Shown piece after piece: positions 12,896-23,229 of a stretch of 64,000 bases of DNA (positions are counted from its first letter, which is position 1; every line of letters starts with the position of its first letter). Below the pieces are notes generated by a model. That model worked only from the letters and a program-made list of their open reading frames with translations, did no database searches and was not told the origin of the DNA. The position numbers and the translations under genes were made by a program. This stretch comes from Mytilus galloprovincialis. Lineage: Eukaryota > Mollusca > Bivalvia > Mytilida > Mytilidae. The stretch lies in assembly GCF_965363235.1 (NCBI RefSeq), contig NC_134851.1, positions 39,336,321-39,400,320 on the forward strand, written 5' to 3'.

Positions 12896-13315
12896 TCAGA
12901 AGGACGAAGTATCTGAGATATTGACTTGACCACCAAAACTTAACCTTATTCACTGATCCATGACATGAGAGGTCGAGGTCAAGTGAAAACTGTGTAATAG
13001 GCACGAGGACCTTGCAAGGTACGCACATACAAAATATAGTTATCTTATTACTTATAATAAGAGAGAATTTAACATTACAAAAAATCTTAACTTTTTTTTC
13101 AGGTTGTCACTAAACCATGAAAATGAGGTCAAGGACATTGGACATGTGACTGAAGGAAACTTCGTAACATGAGGCATCTATATAAAAAGTATGAAGCATC
13201 CAGGTCTTCAGCCTACTAAAATATAAAGTGTTTAAGAAGTTAGCTAACGTCGTAGCCTCCGCTGGATCACTATCCCTATGTCGAGCTTTCTGCGACAAAA
13301 GTCGCAGGTTTGACA
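12896..13315 (+). repeat. Dispersed repeat ending in CTGCGACAAAAGTCGCAG
   Basis: Contains 'AGGACGAAGTATCTGAGATA', two 'GAGGTCAAG' blocks, 'AAGAAGTTAGCTAACGTCGT' and the terminal 'GATCACTATCCCTATGTCGA'. The last bases form a small perfect hairpin (CTGCGAC/GTCGCAG). I recall this as a common bivalve repeat. Only one copy is in the window. Confidence 0.5.
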
Positions 13316-13329
13316 ATAATGTTTTCACA

Positions 13330-14215
13330 CGAAAATGCTATTTCCAAAACAATCATGATTGTTACAAATAAAGATCAACTTCTATTTAGAACTATTGCTA
13401 CATTCATTAGAATTAATATGTCCAAGAAAAATTAAAGCTGTGGCGTTTTCTGTAAAATGGAAAACGTGTGTTCACAGTGAATGAAGAGCAAAACTCTACA
13501 AACGTAATGGTTTTCATCTGCACATGGTCTTAGATACCATCCCCTCGTATACATATTATTGAATGACAATCAAAACATATTGAAATTAGATACATTCTGC
13601 TATTTTAGTATAGCGTTCATCTTATCTTGCCAGGGGTGTGGAAATGCTATGGCGGACTCGTACATTTGACAGTCTGGACAAGCATTTCTTTAAGAAAAAA
13701 AAGTTGCTTGATAATGTTTATTTATGTAACTATATGGAGTCCTCAAAATCTATTAATCAACGTAGAAAAAATATCAAATACTACGACAAATGCAACAAGT
13801 CTTAAGTAAAACGACATCAATAATCAAGAAATAGATCAACAATCCATCAATTATTTGGGTTTCATGTCTTCATTAACTTTACAACTTTGCACAGGCTCAC
13901 AGTGAAGAAAATATAAGTCGTAACATAATCTCCCAGGTTCATGTTAGATAGCATAAAAAAACATTGCGGAATTGGTCTCTAGATTTTTAAGTTTAAAGTT
14001 GTTTTTTTAGTGTGGTATCTATTTTGTGTATACTCTACTTATCTTTTTAATATTCTAACATACAAACAAAGACCATGAAAACTTTACTTCCAGATAAGTC
14101 AAATTTACAATTTCACTTGCCCACTGACAACTGGTCCCAACAAATATTTCCACACCCTTGCTTGCTGATCATTTTTAAATTTAAAGTTTCTTCTATCTTT
14201 TAGAGTTTTCTAAAT
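13330..14215. other. Gene-free stretch
   Basis: No coding region recognised; the 60-codon ORF at 13627 shows no family likeness. Confidence 0.45.
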
Positions 14216-14219
14216 AATA

Positions 14220-15386
14220 GGCAAAAATTTAAAAACAGGTAAAATTTGTCATTTAAGGGAAATAACTCATATTAGAAGTCGTCTGACAGTTTTTGTGTAT
14301 ATGAACAATTGGTAGAGATTCTAAACATTTTTGCTCAGTCTAATTTTCTATATTTATAAAAGTTTTCAAAATAAAAGACACAACTTGCATTTTGGCCCTA
14401 TGTTTTATTTCTAGCCATGTCAGCCATCTTTGTTTGCAGGCGAGGTGATGGGACAATTTTTATAAACTGGATACCCCAATGATGAATGTGGTCAAGTTTG
14501 ATTTAACTGGACCCAGTAGTTTCTGGGGAGAAGATTTTTGTAAAAGGTAACGACAATGATATGACAGACAACAGACAACAAGTGATGACAAAAGCTCACC
14601 AGGTGTCTTTTTTTTCTTTCTTCAAATTCAACTGAGTTTAATGTCTCAACAATATCAGTAATTTACTAAACATTCCAAAATTAAACTAGAGGCTCTAAAG
14701 AGCCTGTGTCGCTCACCTTGGTATATGTGCATATTAAACAAAGGACACAGATTGATTCATGACAAAATTGTGTTTTGGTGATGGTGATGTGTTTGTAGAT
14801 CTTACTTCACTGAACATTCTTGCTGTTTACAATTATCTCTATCTATAATAAACTTGGTCCAGTAGTTACAGTGGAAAATATTTTGTAAAAATTTACAAAA
14901 TTTATAAAAATTGTTAAAAATTGACTATAAAGGGCAATAACTCCTTAAGAGGTCAGTTGACCATTTTGGTCATGTTGACTTATTTTTAGGCCTTACTTTG
15001 CTGTACATTATTGCTGTTTACAGTTTATCTCTATCTATAATAATATTCAAGATAATAACCAAAAGCTGCGAAATGTTCTTAAAATTACCAATTCAGGGGC
15101 AGCAACCTAACAACAAGTTGCCTGAATGGTCTGAAAATTTCAGGGCAGATAGATCTTGACATAATAAACAATTATACCCCATGTCAGATTTGTGCCAAAT
15201 GCTTTGGTTTCAGAGATATCAGCCAAAAACTGCATTTTACCCCATGTCGGCCATCTTGGTTCGAGGGTGGGGTCATCGGACACAATTTTTAAACAAGCTA
15301 CCCTAATGATGATTGTTGACAAGTATGGTTAAATTTGTCTTAATTAATAGTTTCAGAGGAGAAGATTTTTGTAAAAGATTACAAAC
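14220..15386 (+). repeat. Two partial copies of a bivalve repeat ('GAGGCTCTAAAGAGCCTGTG')
   Basis: 14220-14612 is the right-hand part of the repeat, ending in 'GACAACAAGTGATGACAAAA' and GCTCACC. 14686-15386 starts 'AGAGGCTCTAAAGAGCCTGT' then 'GTCGCTCACCTTGG'. Both share 'CCATGT..GCCATCTT', 'GATGATT/GATGAATG' and 'GAGAAGATTTTTGTAAAAG'. The terminal GCTCACC and inverted AGAGGCTCT..AGAGCCT suggest a non-autonomous DNA element. Confidence 0.55.
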
Positions 15387-15410
15387 TAGATGCTCCGCAG
15401 GGCGCAGCTT

Positions 15411-16778
15411 TATACGACCGCATAGTTTGAACCCTGAACATTGGGGCAAGTATGGACACAACATTCAAGCTTGATACAGCTCTGAATTTGGATTGTGATT
15501 AAATAGTTGACACAACACAGGTTTCTGACACATAATGAATGTGGTCTAAAAACTTAAACTTAAACTTTAAATTTTAAATTGGACATTACCTATTATGGTC
15601 CAATATCCAAAATCTAAATACATGGTTAGATTCAGCATATCAAAGAACCCCAAGAATTCAATTTTTGATGAAATCAAATAAAGTTCAATTGTGGTCCCTT
15701 TAGACCTCAATGTGGACCAATCTGATAACCGGGCCCAAACATCAAAAATCTAAATACATGGTTAGATTAAACATATCAAAGAACCCCATATATACAATTT
15801 TTGTTGAAATCAAACAAAGTTTAATTTTGGACCGCAATTTGGACCAATTTGAAAACTTAGCCTATAATCAAAAATCTAAATACAGGTTTAGATTCAGCAT
15901 ATCAAAAAAAAAAAACCAAAGGATTCAATTTTTGTTGATATCAAACAAAGTTTAATTTTGAAACCCCAATTTGGACCAACTTGAAAATGGGCCAATAATC
16001 AAAAATCGAAGTACATGTTAAGATTCAGCATATCAAAATACCCCAAGAGTTCAATTTTTGTTAAAATCAAACTTAGTTTAATTTTGGACCCTTTGGACTT
16101 TAATGTAGACCAATTGGAAAATGGGACAAAAAATTAAGAATCTACATACACAGTTAGATTCGGCATATCAAAGAACCCCAATTATTCAATTTTTGATGAA
16201 TTCAAACAAAGTTTAATTTTGGACCCTTTGGGCCCCTTATTCCTAAACTGTTGGGACCAAAACTCCCAAAATCAATCCCAACCTTCCTTTTATGGTCATA
16301 AATCTTGTGTTTAAATTTCATTGATTTCTATTTACTTATACTTAAGTTATTGTGCGAAAACCAAGAATAATGCTTATCTGGGCCCTTTTTTGGCCCCTAA
16401 TTCCTAAACTGTTGGGACCAAAACTCCGAAAATCAATCTCAACCGTCCTTTAGTGGTCATAAACATTGTGTCAAAATTTCACAGATTTCTGTTTACTTAA
16501 ACTAATGTTATGGTGCGAAAACCAAAAAAAATGGTTATTAGGGCCCTTTTTGGCCCCTTATTCCCAAACTGTTGGGACCAAAACTTCCAAAATCAATCCC
16601 AACCTTCCTTTTATGATCATAAACCTTGTGTTTAAATTTCATAGAGTTCTATTCACTTATACTAAAGTTATAGTGCGAAAACCAAAAGTCTTCGGACGCC
16701 GACGATGACTACGGACAACGCCAACGTGATACCAATATACGACCAAAAAATTTTCAATTTTTGCGGTCGTATAAAAAG
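15411..16778 (+). mobile_element. TIR element 'TTTATACGACCGCA', complete copy 3
   Basis: The copy begins TTTATACGACCGCATAG and ends TTTTTGCGGTCGTATAAA, which are perfect inverted termini of about 14 bases. The interior is a chain of related blocks ('AATTTTGGACC', 'GATTCAGCATATCAAAGAAC', 'TTTGGCCCCTAATTCCTAAA') with no transposase, so it is non-autonomous. Short ORFs inside (15710-15955, 16466-16708) are products of these blocks, not genes. Confidence 0.8.
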
Positions 16779-16937
16779 GTACTTTTAATGACGTCAAAAA
16801 CAAATCTCCACGGAAACGCATTGCCAACTGCATAAACAATGTGTATTTGACATCAATGATTATATAAAAATCAGGAAAAATTCCTTACACAGTGTGCAAT
16901 GGTACATCAGGTTTGACTTCGCCTTACCAAATCTGAA

Positions 16938-16943
16938 TTTATT
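16938..16943 (-). promoter_or_regulatory. Candidate poly(A) signal of the AKR gene
   Basis: AATAAA on the minus strand about 90 bases past the AKR stop codon. Position and orientation fit, but the motif is frequent in such AT-rich DNA. Confidence 0.35.
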
Positions 16944-17030
16944 GACATGGTAAACTCCTGTATAAGGACAATAGAACACAGTGTAACTAATATTAGTTTA
17001 AAATAAACCTACCAAGTTTCAGAATAAAAT

Positions 17031-17096
17031 TCATCCATGCCATTCTGAGTTGATTGCATCCCAAGCACATCTTATCTCTTCAACATTATTTTGATC
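17031..17096 (-). CDS. AKR terminal exon
   Basis: The acceptor 'TTTATGTTGTAG' is followed by 21 codons (DQNNVEEIRCAWDAINSEWHG) and TGA, starting in phase 0. That matches the previous exon, which ends on a whole codon. Length and position fit the short variable C-terminal loop of the family. Confidence 0.8.
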   Translation of the reverse strand, partial: DQNNVEEIRCAWDAINSEWHG

Positions 17097-17768
17097 CTAC
17101 AACATAAAACAAGGATATGGCGACTTTTATTGCCAAAATTTATATACTTGGTGGATAATTGTTTCATTGGTTGATTGATTGATGATTGCTTTACACCACA
17201 TCAGCACAAAAAGGCTAAATAGAGGCAAGGTTTAATTTGCAATCCTGGCATATCCCCTTATTTCCATATTCCATAACAACATCATTTGATCCGTACTGGC
17301 TCAATAAAAAATAATAACTCTTGTAAGATTTATCCTAATACTTTGTAATTAAAAAAAAATACTTTTCATTAGACATCTGATAATTATACTGTTGCAGTGT
17401 GATGGGTTGGTAATTATGCTCTGTCCATATTCTATGGGCTTTGTATATTCCTTTAGTCCATCAATCAATGATCAAAAACTGCTAAAGCTACTATTTTTTT
17501 TGTGTTTTCTAATTAAAAGTGGGTTATCACAAATAGAACAATTCCTTAATTCAAATTCCTTTTTTTTTAATTTGACTTGAAGTTTGGGAATCTTTTCTTA
17601 ATACTTTTTTTTAAAAGAAAATGGACAACTTATAAATTTTTTTATTTCAGAAACATTATAGGAATTTGAAACTCATTAGAAGAATTAATAAAAATGTCAA
17701 ATTCTTGAAACTAAAGATGTTTTTGGCATTAACATGCACACTTATTTTTACATAAACATAATCCTTAC

Positions 17769-17916
17769 AAGATAGTCCATGTCATCTTCACTCAATGTCC
17801 AATCAAAAACTTGCATATTTTCCTTGATTCTGTTTGGTTTGGAAGACTTTGGTATAGTAATATATCCGTGTTGAACACTCCATCGAATTACAATCTGTGC
17901 AGTCGTCTTGTTGTAC
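17769..17916 (-). CDS. AKR exon with IPKSS cofactor motif
   Basis: A 148-base exon between the acceptor 'TTCTTTATAG' and donor GTAAGG. It encodes 'YNKTTAQIVIRWSVQHG', then 'ITIPKSSKPNRIKEN' and 'VFDWTLSEDDMDYL'. The Lys-Ser pair and the Arg and Asn of the last motif contact the adenosine 2'-phosphate region of NADPH in characterised family members. Its first base completes an AGG codon with the preceding exon. Confidence 0.9.
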
Positions 17917-18850
17917 CTATAAAGAATTTATGCATAAGTCAAAGATTGACAAAATTATTAGTTTTTATATTTCAGTTTATGATTAAATCATATATTTCAG
18001 CACAATAAAAGAAGTGAAACACGCTAGATACTGCTGACTGATGATACCCCCGTCCGAAAATTTTGGTAAACAGGAAGTTTTGAAAGACATTTGTGTAAAA
18101 AATACCAATGTCTTTAACTTAATTTTATGAGAAGGTATAGTTGAGGGAAATTGCTCAGATAACCAATAGGCTGTATGACTAGGTCTTAAATGGTTTCCCA
18201 TTTAATAAACTGTAAAACTCACAAATTATTGTGAGGTTTTTATTATTGCAAAAAATGAGAGAGTTGTAAACGCAAAAATTTAAACTCTCATTTTCAAATA
18301 TTTTATATGTACTAAACAGGATTTTTCTCAAAATCGTAAAAATTTAAATCGCATTTAAGTCTAAAATGACAAAATCACAATAATAATTACTCGCAATTAT
18401 TTCTGAATTTACAGTATAAATAATGATAAAAATGTTTTTTTAAAGCAAATGTAGTTGCCATAGTATTAAAGTTTAACCTAGAAATTATTGAAAATTATTT
18501 AAATCTAAAAAAAATGATAAATTTATTTCAAATTTACTTAATATTATAAATTATTGGGAAATAATAGAAAATTTGATGAAATTTGTTTTCATATTGTATA
18601 TTGTAAGCTATAATTACACCTTATGTAAGACTCAAGGGTTTTGATTGGTTGAAAGCCAGTGTATTTTTCACCAATTTACTGTTATCAAATGAATACCGTT
18701 CATTTTATAACCCCAACAGGGTATATGCAAAAAGGATATGCCTTTTTTACCCTCTCAGCTGTAGTATTTGCCAAAAAATACTCTATCCGATTGGACGCTT
18801 ATAATGTCACGATCATCAATGCATTTTTGAACGTTAACATTTGGTGAAAT

Positions 18851-18998
18851 TAAACAGATATAACATGTTCTTGAGGGGTATTTGCAAAAAATATAAGTCT
18901 TGAGAATGAATTTCCCTCGCCTTACAGCTCGTGAAATTTGCATTCTCTCGACTGGTATTTTTTGCAAATACCCCTCCTTAATATGATATATCTGTTTA
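18851..18998. repeat. Hairpin element in AKR intron
   Basis: The arms read TAAACAGATATAACATGTTC ... GAGGGGTATTTGCAAAAAAT and the mirror ATTTTTTGCAAATACCCCTC ... GATATATCTGTTTA. The apical part is CCCTCGCCTTACAGCTCGTG. Arm length is about 60 bases with scattered mismatches. Confidence 0.75.
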
Positions 18999-19040
18999 AA
19001 ATAAATACAATGCAAATTACTAAGATGATAAATAACTTAC

Positions 19041-19259
19041 CTTTTAGCCAGATCACAGATTTGTTGGTTCTTTAACATTTTGCTTTTCACCAAAGGGGAA
19101 TAACCCATGACAGTTATGTTATACTTTTTACAATAATCAATTATCTCCCTTGGCTGAAGCCATGGATGAAGTTCAATCTGATTTACTGATGGAGTTGGTA
19201 ACCCTGCATTTCTTAAACCTTCTAAGTGATGAATGTTGAAATTGGAAACCCCAACTGAC
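19041..19259 (-). CDS. AKR exon with VGVSNF and NQIELHPWLQ motifs
   Basis: A 219-base exon between the acceptor 'CTATTTTCCAG' and a perfect donor GTAAGT. It encodes 'SVGVSNFNIHHLEGL', 'NQIELHPWLQPREI' and 'ITVMGYSPLVK', the diagnostic central block of aldo-keto reductases (barrel strands 5 to 7 region). Starts and ends in phase with its neighbours. The residues between look like the bivalve glyoxal-reductase/prostaglandin-F-synthase-like branch, but sub-family is a guess. Confidence 0.92.
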
Positions 19260-19399
19260 CTGGAAAATAGAAATGTATAATGATGTAAACTCACTAGTGT
19301 TAACGGAGAACTTTTGATAATCTCTAAAATTTTCTACCATGTTGACATGGGTAAATAACACAGTTAAAATTTGCTAACCTGAATTTACCTGAAATCTCA

Positions 19400-19705
19400 C
19401 ATGCAATTCAAATGAATTTTTTTATGTTGGAATCACCTCATATGAGCTTATACATGAAACTCACATTGAAATGTTCATTTGAATTTCTCTTGAATTGAGA
19501 TTCACATGATCTCACATGAAATTTTCACATGACTTTTACATGAACATGTAAAAAAATTAATTATATTTTACATGATTTTGATAAATTTGAAAATTTAAAA
19601 GTAATTTATTTGAATAACTTCATTTAAAGAATTCATGTCATTTTCATGTATAATCTAATTTGAGGTGAAAGTTCATGTGAAATTCATGTGAGAGTCTGTG
19701 AGTGG
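19400..19705. repeat. Imperfect inverted repeat rich in CATGTGAATT
   Basis: The left half has many CACATGAA/ACATGAA words; the right half has the mirror TTCATGTG words ('TTCATGTGAAATTCATGTGA'). It lies in an AKR intron and is non-coding. Probably a degenerate foldback element. Confidence 0.5.
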
Positions 19706-19919
19706 AATTAGCCAGTATATAGTTGTTGGTAATGTCTTCGGATGGAAACGCTTTGATAGCCCCATGCTGTCCTTTTTTTTTGTGTGGTTAGGTTAATATT
19801 CTATTGATAAATATCCAATATTCAATCAAGCACTGAAAGGTAACGATTGCTTCAATTTGTTATTGATATGTATAATCAAATATTGCATTGGTTGTAGTAG
19901 ATTTATCAGCAATTTTAGA

Positions 19920-20240
19920 CAAAGGAAGATAACTCCAATTTTTTTCAAGATCTTACCAATGACATCATTCTACTTTAGAAGATATTAGATTCCTGCACCT
20001 TGCAAAAGTTAAGTAATTATCTTGACAAGTGAAATATTATTTTATGCCTTGAATATCTGAGCATATATTACATGAATAAATTCTGGAAATGTTCATGGAG
20101 AGGATCAATGTATAGAATGTTATGAACAATGCACTAAATTTTGTGTATCAATAAAGGTAGTCGTTAGCCTTGGAACATTTTAAAAGATATCAAGCCAGTC
20201 CCATAAGGTTTTGATTTTGCTCTTTTTACTTAAAAAGAAT
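19920..20240. repeat. Intron-1-type repeat copy, paired with 27640-27965
   Basis: Shares with 27640-27965 the ordered blocks 'GATTCCTGCACC', 'AATTATCTTGACAAGT', 'GAATGTTATGAACAATG', 'ATTTTGTGTA' and 'GGTTTTGATTTT', in the same orientation. Either a dispersed repeat or an old duplication of intronic DNA. Confidence 0.55.
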
Positions 20241-21456
20241 TTCAATTACTTGCAGGTTGCTCATGCTAAAATCGACAGTAACGAATGTCTGCTATTCAGA
20301 CTTTTATAGTGTGAGCAAAGTCAGGATAAATTTACAATTACAAGTTCATGTACAATATATCTGAAATTATAAGAATAACAATTTTTTTTTTTAATTTGTT
20401 GCAAAGGTGATGACACTTTAATATATATCTGAGATTGAATGATCAACTAATTAACAATCATTAAAGGTGTTAATAGGGACATTAACCATTTGTTAACATG
20501 TCACTTAAAGAAAACAGTTGCATAAAAAATTACTTCAAATGTACTTTGAATTAGTTCGTATGAAATGAATAAATATTCCATCAATCAAAACTAATTTTTC
20601 ATGAGAATTAAATGATTAAAAAGTCTAACAGTTTAGGTTTTTTAAAGATTAAATTTGTAACATCATGTCAGAAGCTGTATGTACAGTTCATTATAGGTTT
20701 GATGATATTTTATTTTTTCTTTTGATTATGGCTACATCCATGTAGTCAACCTTACATTGGGATTTTTCAATGATTTGAAATGGATTATAGTTGAAATATT
20801 TTGTTGCACATTTAAATGTGTGGATAACGCCATCCATGTAACAGTGATAATCAGTACCCCAAAAATAAAAGTTGTTTCACATTAGTTAGGTACAAAGATG
20901 TGTTCACATGAAGTTAAAACTTAGTATGCACATTCATTACTTTATATGAACTTCTTTTTAATATACTGTAAATTCAGAAATAGTTGAGTTTTTTTTTAGT
21001 GCAATAAATTTGTCCTTCTGTGTATTGCAATAATGAAAACTCACATTATAATATTTGAAAATATATCTGATTTTCAAGTTATCGTGTTATCCTCAAACCG
21101 CAATAAATAATCTTACATTTTTGTCTTTTCTTCGAAATTCGCAATAATAAATGCACACAATAATATCTGAATTTATAGCATGCCAAATTAGGTTGTCATG
21201 GAAATGTGAATGTGTGAGCATATCTCCTAGTTTACTAATACTAGTCTTTAAACCATTTTGGTTTTCGTTGACCTTATACAATGGGCCAAGCATTGCAGTC
21301 ATACTTACTTTGAAAGTGTACTTTACCCTTTATAGAGATCAATTGTTACTTAGGACATCAGATACAAGATATTTTAACAAGATTCAAGATATGTCCAATG
21401 TATAATTTTTATACATTATGACTTTTCCAAGTGACAAATTTTATAACTGGTCAAAA

Positions 21457-21530
21457 CCCTAACCTAAGCCTTAACCCTATTCCTTACCCTAAAACTAACC
21501 TTAACCCTAACCCAGTCTTAACCTAATATC
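21457..21530. repeat. Degenerate telomere-like CCCTAA tract
   Basis: Ten or so variants of CCCTAA/CCTTAACC in a row (for example 'CCCTAAAACTAACCTTAACC'). It sits in the AKR intron directly downstream of the exon at 21556. The animal telomere repeat is TTAGGG, so this is an interstitial, decayed tract. Confidence 0.6.
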
Positions 21531-21555
21531 CTAAGTATTTCAAACAACAGATCAC

Positions 21556-21663
21556 CTGACCAAACCTTGTTTCTTCAGTTCCAACATGGCTTTGTACGTC
21601 TCTACATTCCTCCCCTCTCTTGGTCCATGAATCAGAAAAAGGTCTATATAATCTGTATCTAAT
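21556..21663 (-). CDS. AKR exon with catalytic histidine
   Basis: A 108-base exon between the acceptor 'GTATTTTCAG' and donor GTGATC. It encodes 'LDTDYIDLFLIHGPREGRNV' then 'TYKAMLELKKQGLV' plus two bases of an Arg codon. The His of 'LIHGP' is the active-site His; the usual Trp after it (LIHWP) is Gly here. The exon start completes a CGA codon begun at 23189. Confidence 0.9.
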
Positions 21664-22083
21664 CTGAAAATACAAATATCATAAATATTAAAAATCACAA
21701 AGTAAACTCTCTACATTCCTCTCCTCTCTTGGTCAATGAATCAGACATACCTGCCAACTGTCACTATTTGCGGGGGATTTCCCCCATGGAGGCTCTCAAA
21801 TGGATATTTTGTAAGAGCAATTTTGTCCACAATTTTAAAGAAAATAATTAATTTCGCAATGGCTATGAGCTTGTTAAAGCATGAAGAAGCCAACAAAACA
21901 ACATTAAAATATATTTGAAGGTCCCCAAGAAGGTTTTGTAGGATTATAAGAACCATTTTGCAGGTAAAACCCCCATGGGCATTTTGAAAAGTTAGCAGGT
22001 ATGATCAGAAACAGGTCTATATAATCTGTATCTAATTTGAAAGAACAATACCACAAAGTATTGAAAATCACATAGTAAACTCT
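21599..22083 (-). repeat. Tandem partial duplication of an AKR exon and its flank
   Basis: A 108-base segment (21599-21706, part of the exon plus intron) is repeated at 21707-21745 and 22004-22083. The second copy is split by a MITE. In the copy the splice acceptor has changed from CAG to CAA, so the duplicate exon is dead. Confidence 0.8.
21746..22003. mobile_element. MITE with 14-base TIRs and 6-base target duplication
   Basis: Ends CATACCTGCCAACT and AGTTAGCAGGTATG are inverted with one mismatch. ATCAGA flanks both sides (21740-21745 and 22004-22009). The host sequence is the duplicated AKR exon fragment, and the undamaged parental copy next door confirms the insertion point. The interior is non-coding and contains 'GGGGGATTTCCCCCATGG'. 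Confidence 0.85.
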
Positions 22084-22344
22084 TAAAACACAGCCCAAAA
22101 TAAACATGCTGAAAAGACATTTTGGTTGGTAAACATTTGGTAAATATTGCAGAAATGTGGATTTAATTCTGGCTGACAATAGGTGATATGTCTTTGTATT
22201 ATTGAGGTCTCTAGTAAAAATATAACGGTTATTTCCCTTTGAATGGGTATATAAAACCCATTAACATGATTAATATTCTATTTTAAATTTAACTGTTATA
22301 ATTGATTCAATTGACATGGGTACAACATGTGGAGCAGAATATGC

Positions 22345-22530
22345 TTACACATGAGATCACCCCCAGTTTTAGGTGGGAATCGGGTTGCTTTGTCTTAAGT
22401 TTTCTATGTTGTGTTTTGTGTACTATTATTTGGCTGTTGGTCTTCTTCTATTTTAGTCATGAATTTGTCAATTTATTTTCAACTTAATAGTTTGAATGTC
22501 CTTTGGCATCTTTTGCCCCTCTTCTGCTTT
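22345..22530 (+). repeat. Mussel repeat family M4, diverged copy
   Basis: Contains 'GAGATCACCCCCAGTTTTAG', 'TTTTCTATGTTGTGTTTTGT', 'AGTCATGAATTTGTCAATTT' and 'CCTTTGGCATCTTTTGCCCC'. Closer relatives are at 36825-37005, 40345-40490 and 41535-41725. Confidence 0.65.
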
Positions 22531-22814
22531 TATAATTTACACTTTTAAAATATTTAACTGACTAATGCAGTAGATGTATCTTCTTAAATATTCTGGTAGA
22601 TATTTTCAACCAAGAGTAAAACCACATTACTTTGGATTCATTTACTTGGTGGGTATAAATTTTTGTTTAGATGGACAAATTGTATTTTCTTGAAACTTGA
22701 TTTCATGGTTTTGCTCAAGATTGCATACAACATGTACAAGCCTATGAGGAATTTAGTATTTTAATCTGTTGTTCATTTATATCCAAAGAATCACAAGAAA
22801 ATTGTTACCTGATT

Positions 22815-22904
22815 AATAATAAAAATGTGGTTCACACTTCTGAATAACCTGCATACTTCTGAATAACCTGCATATTCAGTGTGCACCACATTTTTGCTGT
22901 TATT
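22815..22904. repeat. Hairpin with internal duplication
   Basis: Arms AATAATAAAAATGTGGTTCA/CACT and AGTGTGCACCACATTTTTGC/TGTTATT, with 'ACTTCTGAATAACCTGCAT' tandemly repeated at the apex. Lies in an AKR intron. Confidence 0.6.
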
Positions 22905-23188
22905 TATAGACAGAAAAATTCCTTGTTGAATCCTTGATGAGAGAAACAGATTCCACCACCAAATCTTGTGTAATACAATATTTATCCACTGTCAACAGTT
23001 ACATTTTACTTATTTAAAATCTCGGCAGTCTCACTTTTAAATTTGAAAATTGAATTGTCTGAGTGGATAAATATCATAATACTCAATGCAGTTGTGGAAT
23101 CTATATTTATTGTGTTTATCATAATAATATAAAATAAGGAGATGTAGTATAAATATTGTCAATGTGACAACATTTATCAACTCTTTAC

Positions 23189-23229
23189 CGAACTAAACTT
23201 CTCTGTAAACCTTGAATACATGCATCATA
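23189..23229 (-). CDS. AKR exon remnant downstream of retroelement insertion
   Basis: Encodes YDACIQGLQRSLV plus two bases, followed by donor GTAAAG. This is the helix that precedes 'LDTDYIDLFLIH' in the family, and the split Arg codon joins in phase to 21663. Its upstream neighbour in the exon is now the 3' end of a retroelement ('CCATTCTCAATTTT') instead of the 'VTKQWQNGH' segment. Confidence 0.8.

Noticed and set aside
15710..16708. ORFs of about 80 codons at 15710 and 16466
   Set aside because: They lie within the repeated blocks of the TIR element and encode no recognisable domain.
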